Source: Spongospora subterranea f. sp. subterranea
Lineage: Eukaryota > Endomyxa: Phytomyxea > Phytomyxea > Plasmodiophorida
Length of the DNA stretch: 64,000 nt
Direction of reading: 5' to 3'
Assembly (NCBI GenBank): GCA_049724395.1
Contig: JAUGWO010000035.1
Span: 49,349-113,348 of the forward strand
Shown here one piece after another: positions 46,402-59,400 of the stretch; position 1 is the first letter of the stretch; the number at the start of each line of letters is the position of its first letter. The position numbers were made by a program, and so were the translations under genes. The notes under the pieces were generated by a model. It ran no database searches and was not told the DNA's origin. It saw nothing but the letters and a program-made list of their open reading frames with translations.

Positions 46402-47297
46402 ATGAACTCACTGATGATATTGGGGGTTATTGTGGCGAGCATGGCCTTGGTTGCCCATGGGCAGAATCAAGGCCAAACGCCTGAGTTTTTAAAATCGTTG
46501 CAGGCCAGACGTGTCACTGATCCAGGGGCTTTCTTCTACGATTACAACAAACCGACGTTCGTGGTGAAAGGCGCTGGTGGTCAAGTACGCCCGTGCTCGA
46601 TTGATGAATTGCCAACATTGGCTGGCCAAGGTATTATCATTGATGCTATTGTATGATATCTATGAGATATTGGTGCAGGAATATCGTTATCTATTGTTGA
46701 TATGGATCCATGCTCTATCAATCTCCCTCATGTAGGTTATTTCACCCTTTGGCCAATGCTAATCGCCTATCTCCCAGCGAACTATCAATTTTAATGCCGA
46801 TATAGATTCATCCTCGCGCAACCGAATTCCTGTTCATTAGCAAGGCCGACGCCCTGCCCATGTCGATTGGGTTTATTGAAGAAAACGGAGGTCGGATAAT
46901 AAACAACGAAGTGAAGACGTTGGAGGCGTCAATTTTCCCAATGGCCATGGTCGGAAACAATTGCCATTATTACATCAACATGCTAAAAAACCAGTTTTCA
47001 TAGGTTCATTTTGAGTTCAACCCAAGTTGCGAAAAACAGCAGTTCCTGGCAGCATTCAGCAGCGTATGTCATGATGGGATCTAATGGACCTGTAGTGCTA
47101 ATGGCGTTTGGATTTGTCAGGATGACCCAGGTGTTGATACATCGTCGACAGCTGTTATGAAGATGCCTCCCGTGGCCGTCGCAAGCACATTCCAGATATC
47201 AATTGCTGAGGCCCAGGCTCTGATTGCCAAACAGCTGGGAAATAACGGGCCATTCCCAGGTGAGGCCGAATGCAAGGCACGATGCGGGATTAAATAA
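46402..47297 (+). CDS. Secreted germin-like cupin, paralogue without basic tail
   Basis: Four exons with in-phase junctions: 46402-46650, 46806-46949, 47004-47066 and about 47122-47297. The signal peptide is MNSLMILGVIVASMALVAHG. The first part (RRVTDPGAFFYDYNKPTF) aligns with AADFVYDFNNPTSD of the divergent neighbour. Exon 2 opens with the germin box 1 core IHPRATEFLF, and the exon 2/3 junction creates box 2, FPMAMVHFEFNPSC. The C-terminal helices (STFQISIAEAQALIAKQLG) and CKARCGIK match the helical segment and QCKAKC of the neighbour, but this protein stops there, about 60 residues earlier. Together they form a diverged head-to-head pair, probably co-expressed secreted matrix or wall proteins. 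Role unknown. Confidence 0.8.
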
Positions 47298-47621
47298 TAT
47301 GGCATCGGTGACGACGGATGTGCAATAAATGCAGATATAGTGAATGTTGTTGATCAATAAACACAACTCCTTTCGAACTGGGTGCTTCGTCATCGACGTT
47401 AGAACAATCAGAGGGAAACTTTGAAAAATGATAAACCATGAAAATGTGCTATTGACGAAAAAAGGATGGAATAACAATCACGGATGAAATTTCATCAAAT
47501 GAGTAATATTACACTCAACGTAGAGGCGAATGCTGCTGCGTATAATGGTTTCCATAAAAGGTCGAGCGGACATGAAAGCAACAACAATGCAACTTCAAAG
47601 AGATTGGTTTCCGGTGTATCA
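47298..47621. other. Intergenic, convergent 3' flanks
   Basis: AT-rich stretch between the stops of the cupin gene and the glutamine synthetase gene. AATAAA occurs at about 47328 and 47355-47360, plausible polyadenylation signals for the plus-strand cupin. Confidence 0.5.
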
Positions 47622-50288
47622 TCATGTCATCTCAAAATATCGTTGTCGTTCCCAATCAGTGACAGAGTCTGCGAAGGCATCGTATTCCTGACGATAGAAC
47701 GTGGCGTAATGGTCAACGACATGATCCCCAAAAGCACGTCGGGTGAATGGACTGGCGGCGAAGAGGTCGATGGCTTGCTGTAGAGATCGAGGAACACGGG
47801 CGATTTGTTGCGCCTCGTAAATATTACCGGTGAAACACGGAGGCGGCTCGATCCTTTCATTTATTCCAGCAAGACCACTCGCCAATGACGCGGCAAATAC
47901 CAGATAAGGATTAACATCGGCTCCTAACAAAGCCATCAGATCGTTCAACAATAGCAGATGATCACAAAGCAGTAAAGAATCTTGGACAAAAGTTGAGAAA
48001 AACGGGGATGTAACGAAGACAATAGGGATGCCCAGAGAAGATGATCATCTAAACGACCAAAAACAGCCTTGCAAGACCCAATCACGGTTTATAAACTTGC
48101 AAGCACAAAAAACGTTGCGAATGAACTATTCTACAAACTATGGAATTGGGAGGAAAACAAAACCTAAAACAAAACAGTTGCAAATATTATATGCGGTATT
48201 GAAACCCTAACCAGGAATCCGGCATTCGATGCGCAGGCTCTTGCCTTTACCAACAGCACGATACCCTGCAGTACGGTTATCATACGACCCTGTGAAAACA
48301 ATTGCGATTAGCAAATGATAGTAACAGCAGCACGAGGCCGCATATTGCGGATATGAACTGTTAACAAAACATATCGTGAGTGGAACAAAAATGGAATCGC
48401 ATATGGAAATGTGCTCTAAATGGTAAACAAATTACATGCTAGACGGGTCGGAGCCCAGGATGAGGTCTGGAAGCGCTTGTAAGAATTTACAGTGGGAGCA
48501 TAAAACGGCATACAATCCGGAGTGTACTTCAGCCACCCTATGTAGGACAAGAAGATCCCATTGTTAAAATAGAGTCAAAGACGACCGGTCACAACGTGCT
48601 TCAGGGCAAAACAGCGCAGCGTTGAATTTTAAAAGGTGAGTATCAGAGAAGTCAAACGATCATTGATCAACTCAGAAAAATGAGAAACACGACTGAAGAA
48701 TGTTTACCTGCAAGAAACCACCTGAATTCGTCTGAGCACTTGATGCCGTCGAGATCATGATCCCCAGCAAATGCGTTAGCAGTCGGGCGACCATCATCGT
48801 CCTGTTTCCATAGACTCATGTGAACATGACATCCACTGCCAGTCACGTCTGTAAAAGGCTTGGCCATGAATGTCACGCTGCAACCTTTGGCATCAGCAAT
48901 CTCCTTGAGACACTGCTTATAAATGACGTGTCGATCGCTCATCATCTGGAACCATGAGAAGATTCAAATATATTTCTTCATCTCAAACCTCAAAAATTGA
49001 TGAACCGAGTTTGAATAAAGGGCAGTTAAGCAAACGACGAAAAATCAACAAAACAAGTTTACAAGTGGGTCCGCATATTTGACGTTGAGTTCGTGTTGCC
49101 CAACTCCAGCTTCACCTTTGCTATTCTCGACTGGGATCCCGGACAGCCTGAAATCCAAATCAGACACCTGCATTTGATACATTGTGCGATCGCTTGCGTC
49201 ATTACCGAAGGTGCTTCCGAAATTCAGCAGTGAGATCTTCTTCCCGAGCAGTCTGTAATAAGTGATAATCTTCAACGTGGTTTGATACAGGGTCGATTGA
49301 CGATTTCTGGTATCCTGGAGAAAAAAACAATCAGCAACAGATGAGAATAGATACAAGAGTAAAACTTGTTGAACTTGGTGGCCGATCCACAGAGACATGT
49401 AAAAACCTGAAATCAAGACTGGAGAAATATCAACGACATAGAAACGAGTGCAAATTGGTTGAGGTGTAACATAGGACATGTTGAATGACCTGCTTTGAAG
49501 GCAGCGTTGTACGACGTGCGATATTGATAATACTCCAACTCTACAGTAAATCAGATTGGCTAAATTTGACCGATGACAAGGAATATGAGCAGACCTGTGG
49601 CTGCTAGAACACCAAACCCTGAGGTCTCAGCGGCCGTGATCTGCCGGCGAATTATAGAACGAGGAGCGAATGGAACTGGGCCATGAGTGGCGTTATTGTA
49701 ATGAACATCGCATACGACAAGCGCTGTGCGATCAAGCCAAGATGCTTGACGCAAACTCGACAAATCCGGAATCAGATGCATATCTCCATATCCTGACAAG
49801 GATATAAGGGTCAAAGATAATGTTTTCGATGGTGGAATCACATCTGTGAGCTTAATCTACCGTAGAAAGGCACAACAAAAAGCAGCACGTGAAACCAATT
49901 GGACCAAATTTAACGATATGATAAAACTCAATAATTCAAGACCCAAGTTTCATTTGGATGAACTGAAACAGGAGAAATGATAAATGTAATGCTGGACAGC
50001 TAAAATTGAACCAAGCAGCAAGAAAAGAATGGGTGGTAAACCTTTCTCCCAATTAGCAAACGCCATTCCTTGAATTGGGGTCATATTCATATCACATGCG
50101 AGCAGATAATCGCCTAAGTGAAGATCTAATCAGGCATCGACAGTAGTCATCATTGATTGGTTTATACAGACAGCAGTGAGTCCCGTTATTCAAGCAATCA
50201 TCTACAAAGAAGCCAGCGTCGAATCGTTTTCCCATTAAACGCCCATATATATCAGTGAATCCAACAATAACACTGCGAATCTCGTCTT
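47622..50288 (-). CDS. Glutamine synthetase, bacterial type I-like (GlnA/PuuA-like), 5' end not found
   Basis: Exons in order on the minus strand: from 50288 an N-terminal beta-grasp segment (SVIVGFTDIYGRLMGKRF), near 50110 DYLLACDMNMTPIQGMAFAN, from 49810 GYGDMHLIPDLSSLRQASWL and TALVVCDVH, from 49200 GIPVENSKGEAGVGQHELNV (glutamate/metal-binding strand), from 48945 CSVTFMAKPFTDVTGSGCHV (ATP-binding HVH region), near 48510 YAPTVNSYKRFQTSSWAPTR, near 48290 SYDNRTAGYRAVGKGKSLRI and ECRIP, and finally GADVNPYLVFAASLASGLAG to the stop after DWERQRYFEMT. These are the conserved blocks of type I enzymes and their gamma-glutamylamine ligase relatives. The substrate is either ammonia or an amine; the sequence does not decide. 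At least eight exons. Sequence upstream of 50288 (50289-50990) did not yield the first exon. Confidence 0.88.
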
Positions 50289-51730
50289 CTGCGAAAAGGA
50301 AACAAATATGTGATTACGCGAAAACTTCAAAATACGCGAATGTAAAAACCAACTCCCATAAATCAATAATGGAGTAGTTTGACTACAATCAATATAAGAT
50401 GGGTGGGCTTGAAGGAATTTGTGACAAGAATCAGGCATAGAGAATATACAAACAACCGCGTCAGCCAACAATATTTCGAACAGAATAATCGCAACCTTTC
50501 GACCTCAATTTAGCGCGTAATCTTACTCTTTACTAATGCAGACAGTTCATTGACAGTTAAGTGCCCGAGAGGCGAAGCTCCAGGAAGAACAGCTTTGGCA
50601 AAAGATCTCGACCAATGGCGAGACGAAGGAAGCAGCCTGCGATGAAGTAGCGCCACAAACATGATGTCTTGAGAAAGGTGTCTGGCGAATCTTGAGTTCA
50701 GCCGAAATTAGGGCATAGAAAGAGGCCCCGGATGGGTACAGGTAGACTGTGGTGGGCTGCGCCATCCACTTACCGTAAATCCAAATCAACAGACACATTT
50801 GAAGGGTGTCTGCAAAACACTCACTGCAAATTACAGTAAGATGACAACAAGTGATGGGTATTTGACTTGGTTGAGGTTGCCAACCGTTTTGACCAACAGC
50901 AAACAAATGTCCAAAGAGAGTCGAGAACTGGCGTTAGACACGTACGATAACCCCTACACCATGCAGACTTGCCGATGTTATTGACACCCTAACAAGACTT
51001 GTTGTCAGAAAACCCTAAATATCGCGCGATTTCAAGGAATTCGGAGGTTGCACCGGTGCTAGAAGCCAACCGAGATCCACACACCATGTGTTCGCGAGCG
51101 CTTCAAGAAATATCGAACGCGTTGAATTGTCGTTTTTACGTTTGTAATCGGGTTCATGTTATAGTCATCATAAAATTGCTATAAGGAACATATCTGGGCG
51201 TTTTTGTTGTTTTTTGTTCGTGCCGTTAATCGTACAACTGTCATGCCCGTTGCAATCTAAGGTCAATCTACCAGACAATTCACGAATACCAAAGGCTGAA
51301 AAAGGCGTGTTCAGTTTTTAACAACTCACGATCAAGGGCAATCAAGACTTTACGTCCGCGAGCATGGTCAAAGCTGAGATGATATAGCGAAATCCTGTTA
51401 GGGTTTGATCTCACCAATATCGACATTCACAACCCGATGCAGATCGCCCAGCCCTTCATCCAAATCTACGCCTCTACAGTTCTGGCTCCCCGAAGAGTCT
51501 ATTCAGTATCCATCTGAGATACTCCATCGCCTTTAGAGTGCTCCTTGAGTATAAAAACTCATTCGGAGACAGCATTGTCATTTGCTTAGACCTTACATCA
51601 ACGCGTTTAGTCGGGCCAGATGAGCCATTTTGATTCTGCATGTCAGAACATTCCTGTTGATGTACGAAAAAATAATCGATTTTAGTTTTTATTCAAGGTT
51701 GGCAGAAACTCCATGAAAAATGGCAGACAT
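50289..51730. other. Non-coding or unresolved; must contain the GS first exon
   Basis: Minus-strand frames at 50547-50906 and 50235-50471 show no GS text. The first coding exon of the glutamine synthetase gene should lie here but is short or unrecognisable. 51000-51700 shows nothing. Confidence 0.4.
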
Positions 51731-54281
51731 TCATGGATCGATGAAAGTGAGGTCAAGAGTAGACTGGTTATTGATTGGTATCTCCATAATAATCTCCTCC
51801 TTGCCCAATTGCCGTTGCTCAAGGTTGATGGAGATGGCGCGGCCGTCGTTTTCATCGGCAAGGTCCGGTGCATTGGCGGCCATCCACTTTCGAATCGCAA
51901 TCTGAACATCCCCGATAGTCTGCTCGTTGCGAACTGTCACCGGACCGACCAATTTCTGTTCATTTTTTACCCTGGAATACATTATTATCATGATAACCTC
52001 TCTCTCATTGGTTGTTGACAATAATGGTGTATCGTTCATTCAATAACACCTCCTGCAGTAGAAAACTCGAAAATTGTCCCAATAGATGTGGCGGTAAACA
52101 ACATGTTAAAATGTTCCGGGAAAGAAGACACAAACTATTTTGTTGATGGTACGAATTTCAGGCGTTGAGATGGAAAACTGAACGACTTCAATCAAAGAAA
52201 TATATTTCTGACCTGAGATGCAATTTGACAGGCATTTCTCTGATTCGTCGCCATTGTTCTAGTTCCAAATATCTCCTATCAGCAGCTTTGGCGGTCTCAT
52301 GAAACTGGTCACTGACTCGTTTAGCAGTAAAGTGAATAATGTCGTGGACAATATCGCTGGCAATGGCATTCAGGTCTATTCGCTCGGTTATGGTGTCGAC
52401 AAGATAGGGTAGTACACATTCCTCAACAGCACTTTTTTGCCGATCGTACAGGAACCCCCGTCTCTCAAGCGATTTGAACACAGACGCGGTCAGGTTCGAG
52501 AGATATTCTGGCGCCAAACGATAACTGATTGATTTCTGTGAAGTTATATCAAGCTCATGAATACAATCAACCTTTCAAGCGATCCAACAATTTGACTGTA
52601 GCTGGCAACACATTAAACCCCCTTAAATAACATTTTTTTGGTGTTTACCAGGGCGATGAAAGTAACAGACTTTGGAGTTGCCATAGTATTGAAGAACGAA
52701 AATAATAATGATTATGCGAATGGTTGGTAGGCAATATCGACGAACCTGAGTGACATTTTGCTCTGCCTTTACACGCTGGCGTTCACATATCACTTTTTGT
52801 CCCTATGGTCCCAATCAACAGTGATCCAAACATCAAAGTCGTCAACAACAAAGTAAAGGAACATCCAACGATGAAAACAGCACCAAATAATATGATGCAC
52901 TGAAGAAAGGGGTCTTCAACATCCAATGCAGCCGGCGCGGTTGAATTTGAAAAACTCAGAAATGTTGAATACAGATACGTCATGAGATTGACAACAGTCA
53001 ACTTTTGTTAACACAACGATCAAACACTTACAGTGTCAAAGATTCTTGCAGCTTCAGAGCATTCTAGATCAGCAGTGGCCTGTTCCCTCGAAGAAGAGGC
53101 GAGCATAGCTATCCTCTTGCGTTGGGCAATGGCGACGAGGTCAGCTTCCATCCGCACTTCCATCAACGCCTGCTCGAGAGTTTTGCCAACGAGGACGGAG
53201 ACGGTGCCAGAGATTGCCCCATTAAAATCGAACAGATCGCCTGACTCTGGATCCAACTAACTCACAATGTCATAATCAAATCCCAGCAATGATATACAAC
53301 ATCAAGAAATCATGGTGTCATTAAAACGAACAGGTTTTGATAAAATTCGTGACAAATTATCCTTTTTCTGGTTCCCGAAAGTAGAACATCTGGACTCAAA
53401 TTCGAATTAAAAAGGAAACACCTCCATTTTGATTACCTGCTGTCCATAGATAATCCAACAAACGAACAAGATCAAGCAACAGATTAACACCTTGATATTG
53501 CCTTGTTTTGCAGAAACAAAACCAGAAATGCATTAGAAGGAACAGTAATTGAATTGTTAAATAAATGGTTTACCTGAGTGCTATTGTCCATGCCGATTTT
53601 GGTAGGGATATATGGTGGCGTAGATGGACGGTTTCGGAATAGATCTGTCTGAACCTGAGCGATACTATGCCGAATCCGCCCACATCCTTCATTTGATTGC
53701 TCCTCTAAATACTCATGCAGCGGAAATGGGATGAAACTCGCCTCAACGCAAGTGACTACGTGGGCCATTATACATAATCAATCAATGGATAAACAAAACA
53801 GCAAACCAAACCCAGAAAAATGAAATTACAGCTCATTCATTAACTCAAGGGGTCTTGACCAGATGTTTTAGAACGGTGACGGCAGCATTACAACTTTCGG
53901 CAGAAAAAGCTTGAAGCAAATGTGCTTAAATATATAAAACCATTCAACAATGTAGACAGATCGCATGAGAGGGTTTTAATGACAAGAGCTGGTAGACAGC
54001 GACGAAGAGGATTAATGACTGTTGAAGAACAGTGTTTTACCTTGATGTAGTTTGGCAATAGAGATTGGTCTGGAATTGAGGCGATTACCAGGATGAAGTA
54101 GCTTTTTGGCCATCTTCCTAGGTAAGTCAGCACCAGGGACGATAGACAGTGCAATTTTCCCATATGCGACTCCACGATAGACACGAGGATCACCCATGAT
54201 ATTGATTGGTGTCTCCATGGCCTCAACAGAGACTCTTGCCGCTGATGGTGATTTGGATACCCTTTGTCGAATATCAATCAT
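51731..54281 (-). CDS. RSPH3: Radial spoke protein 3 with C-terminal extension
   Basis: The ATG is at 54279-54281. Exon 1 carries NIMGDPRVYRGVAYG, the RSP3 hallmark (NIMxDxRVxRGxTYA). From 53768: HVVTCVEASFIPF..., then QTDLFRNRPSTPPYIPTKIG, matching the CQTDxFLDRPxTPxFIPxKxG block. From 53256: ESGDLFDFNGAISGTVSVLV and GKTLEQALMEV. A short exon near 52795-52747 gives VICERQRVKAEQNVTQ, and from 52517 YLSNLTASVFKSLERRGFLY with the following helical A-kinase-anchor-type region. RSP3 anchors radial spokes to axonemal doublets and binds PKA. A donor at about 52206 splices in phase to 51971, adding about 76 residues (LVGPVTVRNEQTIGDVQIAI ... LDLTFIDP) not seen in typical RSP3. This proves a motile cilium or flagellum in the organism. 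Confidence 0.88.
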
Positions 54282-54859
54282 ATCAGTATAACAATCAGTA
54301 CGGTTAGATTGATCAAAAGGCGATATGAATCCACTTTAAGAATGTCCCGTCGCTATAGTTACAAAGCGTCACTTATTCTTCATTGTCAACTGAGACAATG
54401 CTAAGATTGAACCCGGAACACCTTCCATGTATCAATTCAGTATGGATTTTTCAGATTCTCTACAAAAGATAAAAGTCAATGTGAACAAGGGTCTGGCTTT
54501 GCTGACATTATCTCAGTAAGCCGCAAACAATCTTTGTAGCTTACCGGGGTGCCGGGATCGTGCCGGGAACCAGCGATCATGTATGTTCATTGGGTCTTGT
54601 TTCTAGATACGGATTTCATATCTAGTTGATATGGGTTGCGAATCTGCAGATACCAAATTGTTGTCATGTTCTATTGGAGGAGCTTTAGGCCATGAATATG
54701 GTGCTGAACTTTACCTGGAAGAAATGTAGACCCACCGCCCACATGTATTCTGGTTATCTATTCCAATAGTAGTTTCCGTTGTTCAATAAATTTCTTATTG
54801 ATCAGCTTGAAAAACGTGTTGTGATTTTAATTCGCTCAAGAAATCTACTGGACATTCAC
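54282..54859. other. Intergenic upstream of RSPH3
   Basis: No gene recognised. It contains the RSPH3 promoter. 54779-54860 is open on the plus strand but runs into the retroelement-flanking repeat. Confidence 0.4.
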
Positions 54860-56115
54860 AGATTTGTCATAGACCAGTTCGAGGATCGTGGCTCACCAAA
54901 AACGAACAACCCCATCTTTTTCATGATGATAAAAAACCACGATTTTGATTTTTTGAAAAAAACCAAAATTCTTTTGGCGCTTCTGAGCGTTCATTGTTTT
55001 TCTGTTGCGTTTGGTGACTCCTCTGTTTTCGAATTCTAACTAGATAGTCGAAATGGTCCCATTCATCATCTCCAAGGACGCACTCGACGCGGCGGCAAGA
55101 TATGGATAACGGGTCAGTTTGGATCTATAAGAATTTTTCCAGAAGAACGGGAACATCAACTTTCATGTTCTCGAATGACGAATGACCCCCCAGGTTCTAT
55201 CTTGGGCTTCAACTCCACATTGATCAGCAATCTGTTTCTGTCCGAAGGGGTTCCTGGAACGGTTCCATGGTGTCCTCTGCCTCAGTCTTCCTTGTTCTGT
55301 GGTTGTGTTCCTTTTGTTTTTTTGTTCCGCTCCGATGGAAGTCGATTCTCCTCCCTCATACGAGTAACCAATGGAGGCCTACGAGCAACAGCGGCAATCT
55401 AACCTTAATTTACAGAAAGAGTTGGCGGTCGCCGCGCAAGTGCTCAGAAACGTCCATCAAGACGACGGGAAGGGAGAGATCGAGATGTTGCGCCAGGAAT
55501 TGCGACACTTGGGTGAGTTACGGGCGCAGAACTCGAACGCCGGCCCAAAACTCGCGACCCCAGAGAAATTCGATGGAAATCGAGCCAGTTTCCGTGCCTT
55601 CTTCAACCAGGTAAACCTTTTGGTAAATCTTCCGTCAATAGGCATTGGTCCGACACAGACCGGGTGGGTTTCCTGGTCAGCTTATTGAAGGGCCCTGCAC
55701 TGGATTGGGTATCGCCCTTGATGGAGGTGAACGATGCTGTTTTGCACGATTGGAAGCATTTCACAATACAGTTCAAAGTTTTGACGATCCGGACCGCACA
55801 CGTTCGGCGGAGCCGAAGTTAGAGACCATTCGCCAGGGGCGGCGCTCAGCAGCGACTTATGCGGCTGAATTTCGGATGCTGGCGGTCGACATGGAATGAA
55901 CAAGTCAGGGCTCACCGTTTCAGGACAGGGTTTAATGAAGACGTGAAAGACGATTTAGCAAGGGCTCCGTTACCTGTAGACCTGGAGGATCTTATCACAT
56001 TGTCCATATGTATAGACCACTTCGAGGATCGTGGCTCACCAAAAACAAACAACACCATCTTTCTTATAATGATAAAAAACCCCGATTTGTAATTTTTGAC
56101 CAAAAACAAAATCGT
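54860..56115 (+). mobile_element. Ty3/Gypsy gag fossil between direct repeats
   Basis: The block at about 54874-54975 (TTCGAGGATCGTGGCTCACC start) returns at about 56018-56110. Between them, 55371-55900 holds a coiled-coil leader (MLRQELRHLGELRAQNSN) and gag text (LATPEKFDGNRASFRAFFNQ), followed by a segment like that at 22350. The direct repeats could be LTR remnants or target-region duplications. Only gag is left; broken in several places. Confidence 0.65.
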
Positions 56116-56439
56116 TGACTTGTCTGTTTTACAGTAAGTACTTTGACGAACTGACTTTCTCATTTGGTCAACTTTATATATCGTTGAAAAGCCCTGCAAA
56201 AATCCGGAAGAATCGTTTTTGTCAATCGTCAATCAGACGATTACTCTCGCTCGAGCGTGCGTTTGAACGATTTTGAATCGCGATTTTTGGAAAACGGTCA
56301 AGTAACAGGTACAGTATACCGAAAACACAGCCGGGAATTTTGTATGACGGAGTATTTCCCAATCAGCCCATTAACCTCTCCCGTCAGTCATTTGAATATT
56401 GACTGCTGTGGTTTATCATGTTTCATTGATGGTGTCATG

Positions 56440-59400
56440 AGGCACAATCATCAAATGGATCGCTCTATTCCTCTTCTATCGAATCTCCATCGTCGCGAAT
56501 ACTATCATCAAGTGGACTGCCCTTCTCTTCGCATTTTGAATGTCCAGTTCTCGATTAGTTATCAAGTGGCGCCCTCTAATCTTCTGTTTTCATCTAAATT
56601 GTTTTGTGTTGATTGCCATTATCATCACCAATTGCATCGCCCGATTCTTTTCTATACATTGTCGATTTTCGCCATTATTATCAATCACGTAGATGTCCGA
56701 TTCTTCTCTACTGATTGTCGATTGTTGCCATTATCATCATCAAGGTGATCGCCCGATTCCTTTCTATTAATTGTCGATTGTTGCCATCATCATCATCAAG
56801 TGGATCGCCCGATTCTTCTCTATTAATTGTCGATTGTCGCCATTATCATCATCAAGTGGATCGCCCAATTCTTCTCTATTAATTGTCGATTGTCGCCATT
56901 ATCATCATCAAGTGGATCGCCCGATCTCGATTTCTCTATGATTCTTCTGTCGATTGTCGCCATTATCATCATCAAGTGGATCGCCCGATTCCTTTCTATC
57001 AATTGTCGATTGTTGCCATTATCATCATCAAGTGGATTGCCCAATTCTTCTCTATTAATTGTCGATTATCGCCATTATCATCATCAAGTGGATTGCCCAA
57101 TTCTTCTCTATTAATTGTCGATTGTCGCCATTATCATCATCAAGTGGATCGCCCGATCTTTCTCTATTAATTGTCGATTGTCGCCATTATCATCATCAAG
57201 TGGATCGCCCGATTGTCGCCATTATCATCATCAAGTGGATTGCCCAATTCTTCTCTATTGTAATTGTCGATTGTCGCCATTATCATCATCAAGTGGATCG
57301 CCCGATTCCTTTCTATCAATTGTCGATTGTCGCCATTATCATCATCAAGTGGATTGCCCGATTCTTCTCTATTAATTGTCGATTGTCGCCATTTCATCAT
57401 AATTGATTCGATAATTGTCGCCATTATCATCATCAAGTGGATCGCCCGATTCTTCTCTATTAATTGTCGATTGTCGCCATTATCATCATCAAGTGGATTG
57501 CCCGATTCTTCTCTATTAATTGTCGATTGTCGCCATTATCATCATCAAGTGGATCGCCCGATTCCTCTCTATTATTGTCGATTGTCGCCATTATCATCAT
57601 CAAGTGATCGCCCGATCTTTCTCTATTAATTGTCGATTGTCGCCATTATCATCATCAAGTGGATCGCCCGATTCTTCTCTATTATTGTCGATTGTCGCCA
57701 TTATCATCATCAAGTGGATCGCCCGATTCCTTTCTATCAATTGTCGATTGTCGCCATCATCATCATCAAGTGGATTGCCCAATTCTTCTCTATTAATTGT
57801 CGATTGTCGCCATTATCATCATCAAGTGGAGCGTCCCATTATCATCATCAAGTGGATCGCCCGATTCTTCTCTATTGATTGTCGATTGTCGCCATTATCA
57901 TCATCAAGTGGATCACCCGATTCTTTCTCTATTGATGATCGATTGTCGCCATTATAATCATCAAGTGGATCACCCGATTCTTCTTTATTGATTGTCGATT
58001 GTCGCCATTATCATCATCAAGTGGATCACCCGGTTCTTCTCTATTATTGATTGTCGATTGTCGCCATTATCATCATCAAGTGGATCACCCGATTCTTCTC
58101 TATTGATTGTCGATTGTCGCCATTATCATCATCAAGTGGATCACCCGATTCTTCTCTATTGATTGTCGATTGTCGCCATTATCATCATCAAATGGATCAC
58201 CCGATTCTTCTCTATTGATTGTCGATTGTCGCCATTTATCATCATCAAGTGGATCACCCGATATAGATTGACGATAGTCGCCCATTATCATCATCAAGTG
58301 GATCGCCCGATTCTTCTCTATTCATTGTCGATTGTCGCCATTATCATCATCAAGTGGATCACCCGATTCTTCTCTATTGATTGTCGATTGTCGCCATTAT
58401 CATCATCAAGTGGATCACCCGATTCTTCTCTATTAATTGTCGATTGTCGCCATTATCATCATCAAGTGGATCGTCCGATTCTCCTCTATTATTCGATTCA
58501 TCAATTGTCGCCGATTATCAATTATCGTGTCGCCTATCATCAAATGGATCGCCCAATTCTTCTCTAATTGTCGATTGTCGCCATTATCATCATCAAGTGG
58601 ATCGTCGATTCTTCTCTATTAATTGTCGATTGTCGCCATTATCATCATCAAGTGGATCGCCGATTCTTCTCTATTGATTGTCGATTTCGCCATTATCATC
58701 ATCAAGTGGATCACCCGATTCTTCTCTATTAATTGTCGATTGTCGCCATTATCATCATCAAGTGAATCACCCGGAAGATTCTTCTTTATTGATTGTCGAT
58801 TTTCGCCATTACATTCGATCACCCGATTCTTCTCTATAGATTGACGATGGTCGCCATTATCACAACAAGTGGATCGCCCGATTCTTCTCTTTTGCTTGTC
58901 GTTTGTCGCCATTTTCATCATCAAGTGGATCACCCGATTCTTCTCTATTGATTGTCGAATCTCGCCAATATCATCATCAATTTGGATCGTCCGATTCTTC
59001 TTGATTGACTATTGATTGTCGACATTTTAATCATCAAGCGGATGACCCGATTCTTCTGCATATTGATTGTCGATTGTCGCCATTATATCATCAAGTTGAT
59101 CACCCGATTCTTCTCTTTACGTTGTCGATTGTCGCCATTATCATCATCAAGTGGATCGCCCAATTCTTCTCTATTGATTGTCGATTGTCGCCATTATAAT
59201 CATCAAATGTATCACCCAATTCTTCTCTATTGAAGGTCGAGTATCGCCCATATCATCATCAAGTGGATCCCCCGGTTCTTCTTTATTACTTGTCGATTGT
59301 CGCCATTATCACATCAAAGTGGATCGCCCGCTTCTTCTCTATTGATTGTCGATGGTCGCCATTATTATCATCAAGTGGATCACCCGATTCTTCTCTATTG

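Noticed and set aside
52783-53001. Minus-strand ORF with an apparent membrane helix inside RSPH3
   Set aside because: It lies in the intron between two conserved RSPH3 exons and its open frame includes the splice sites.
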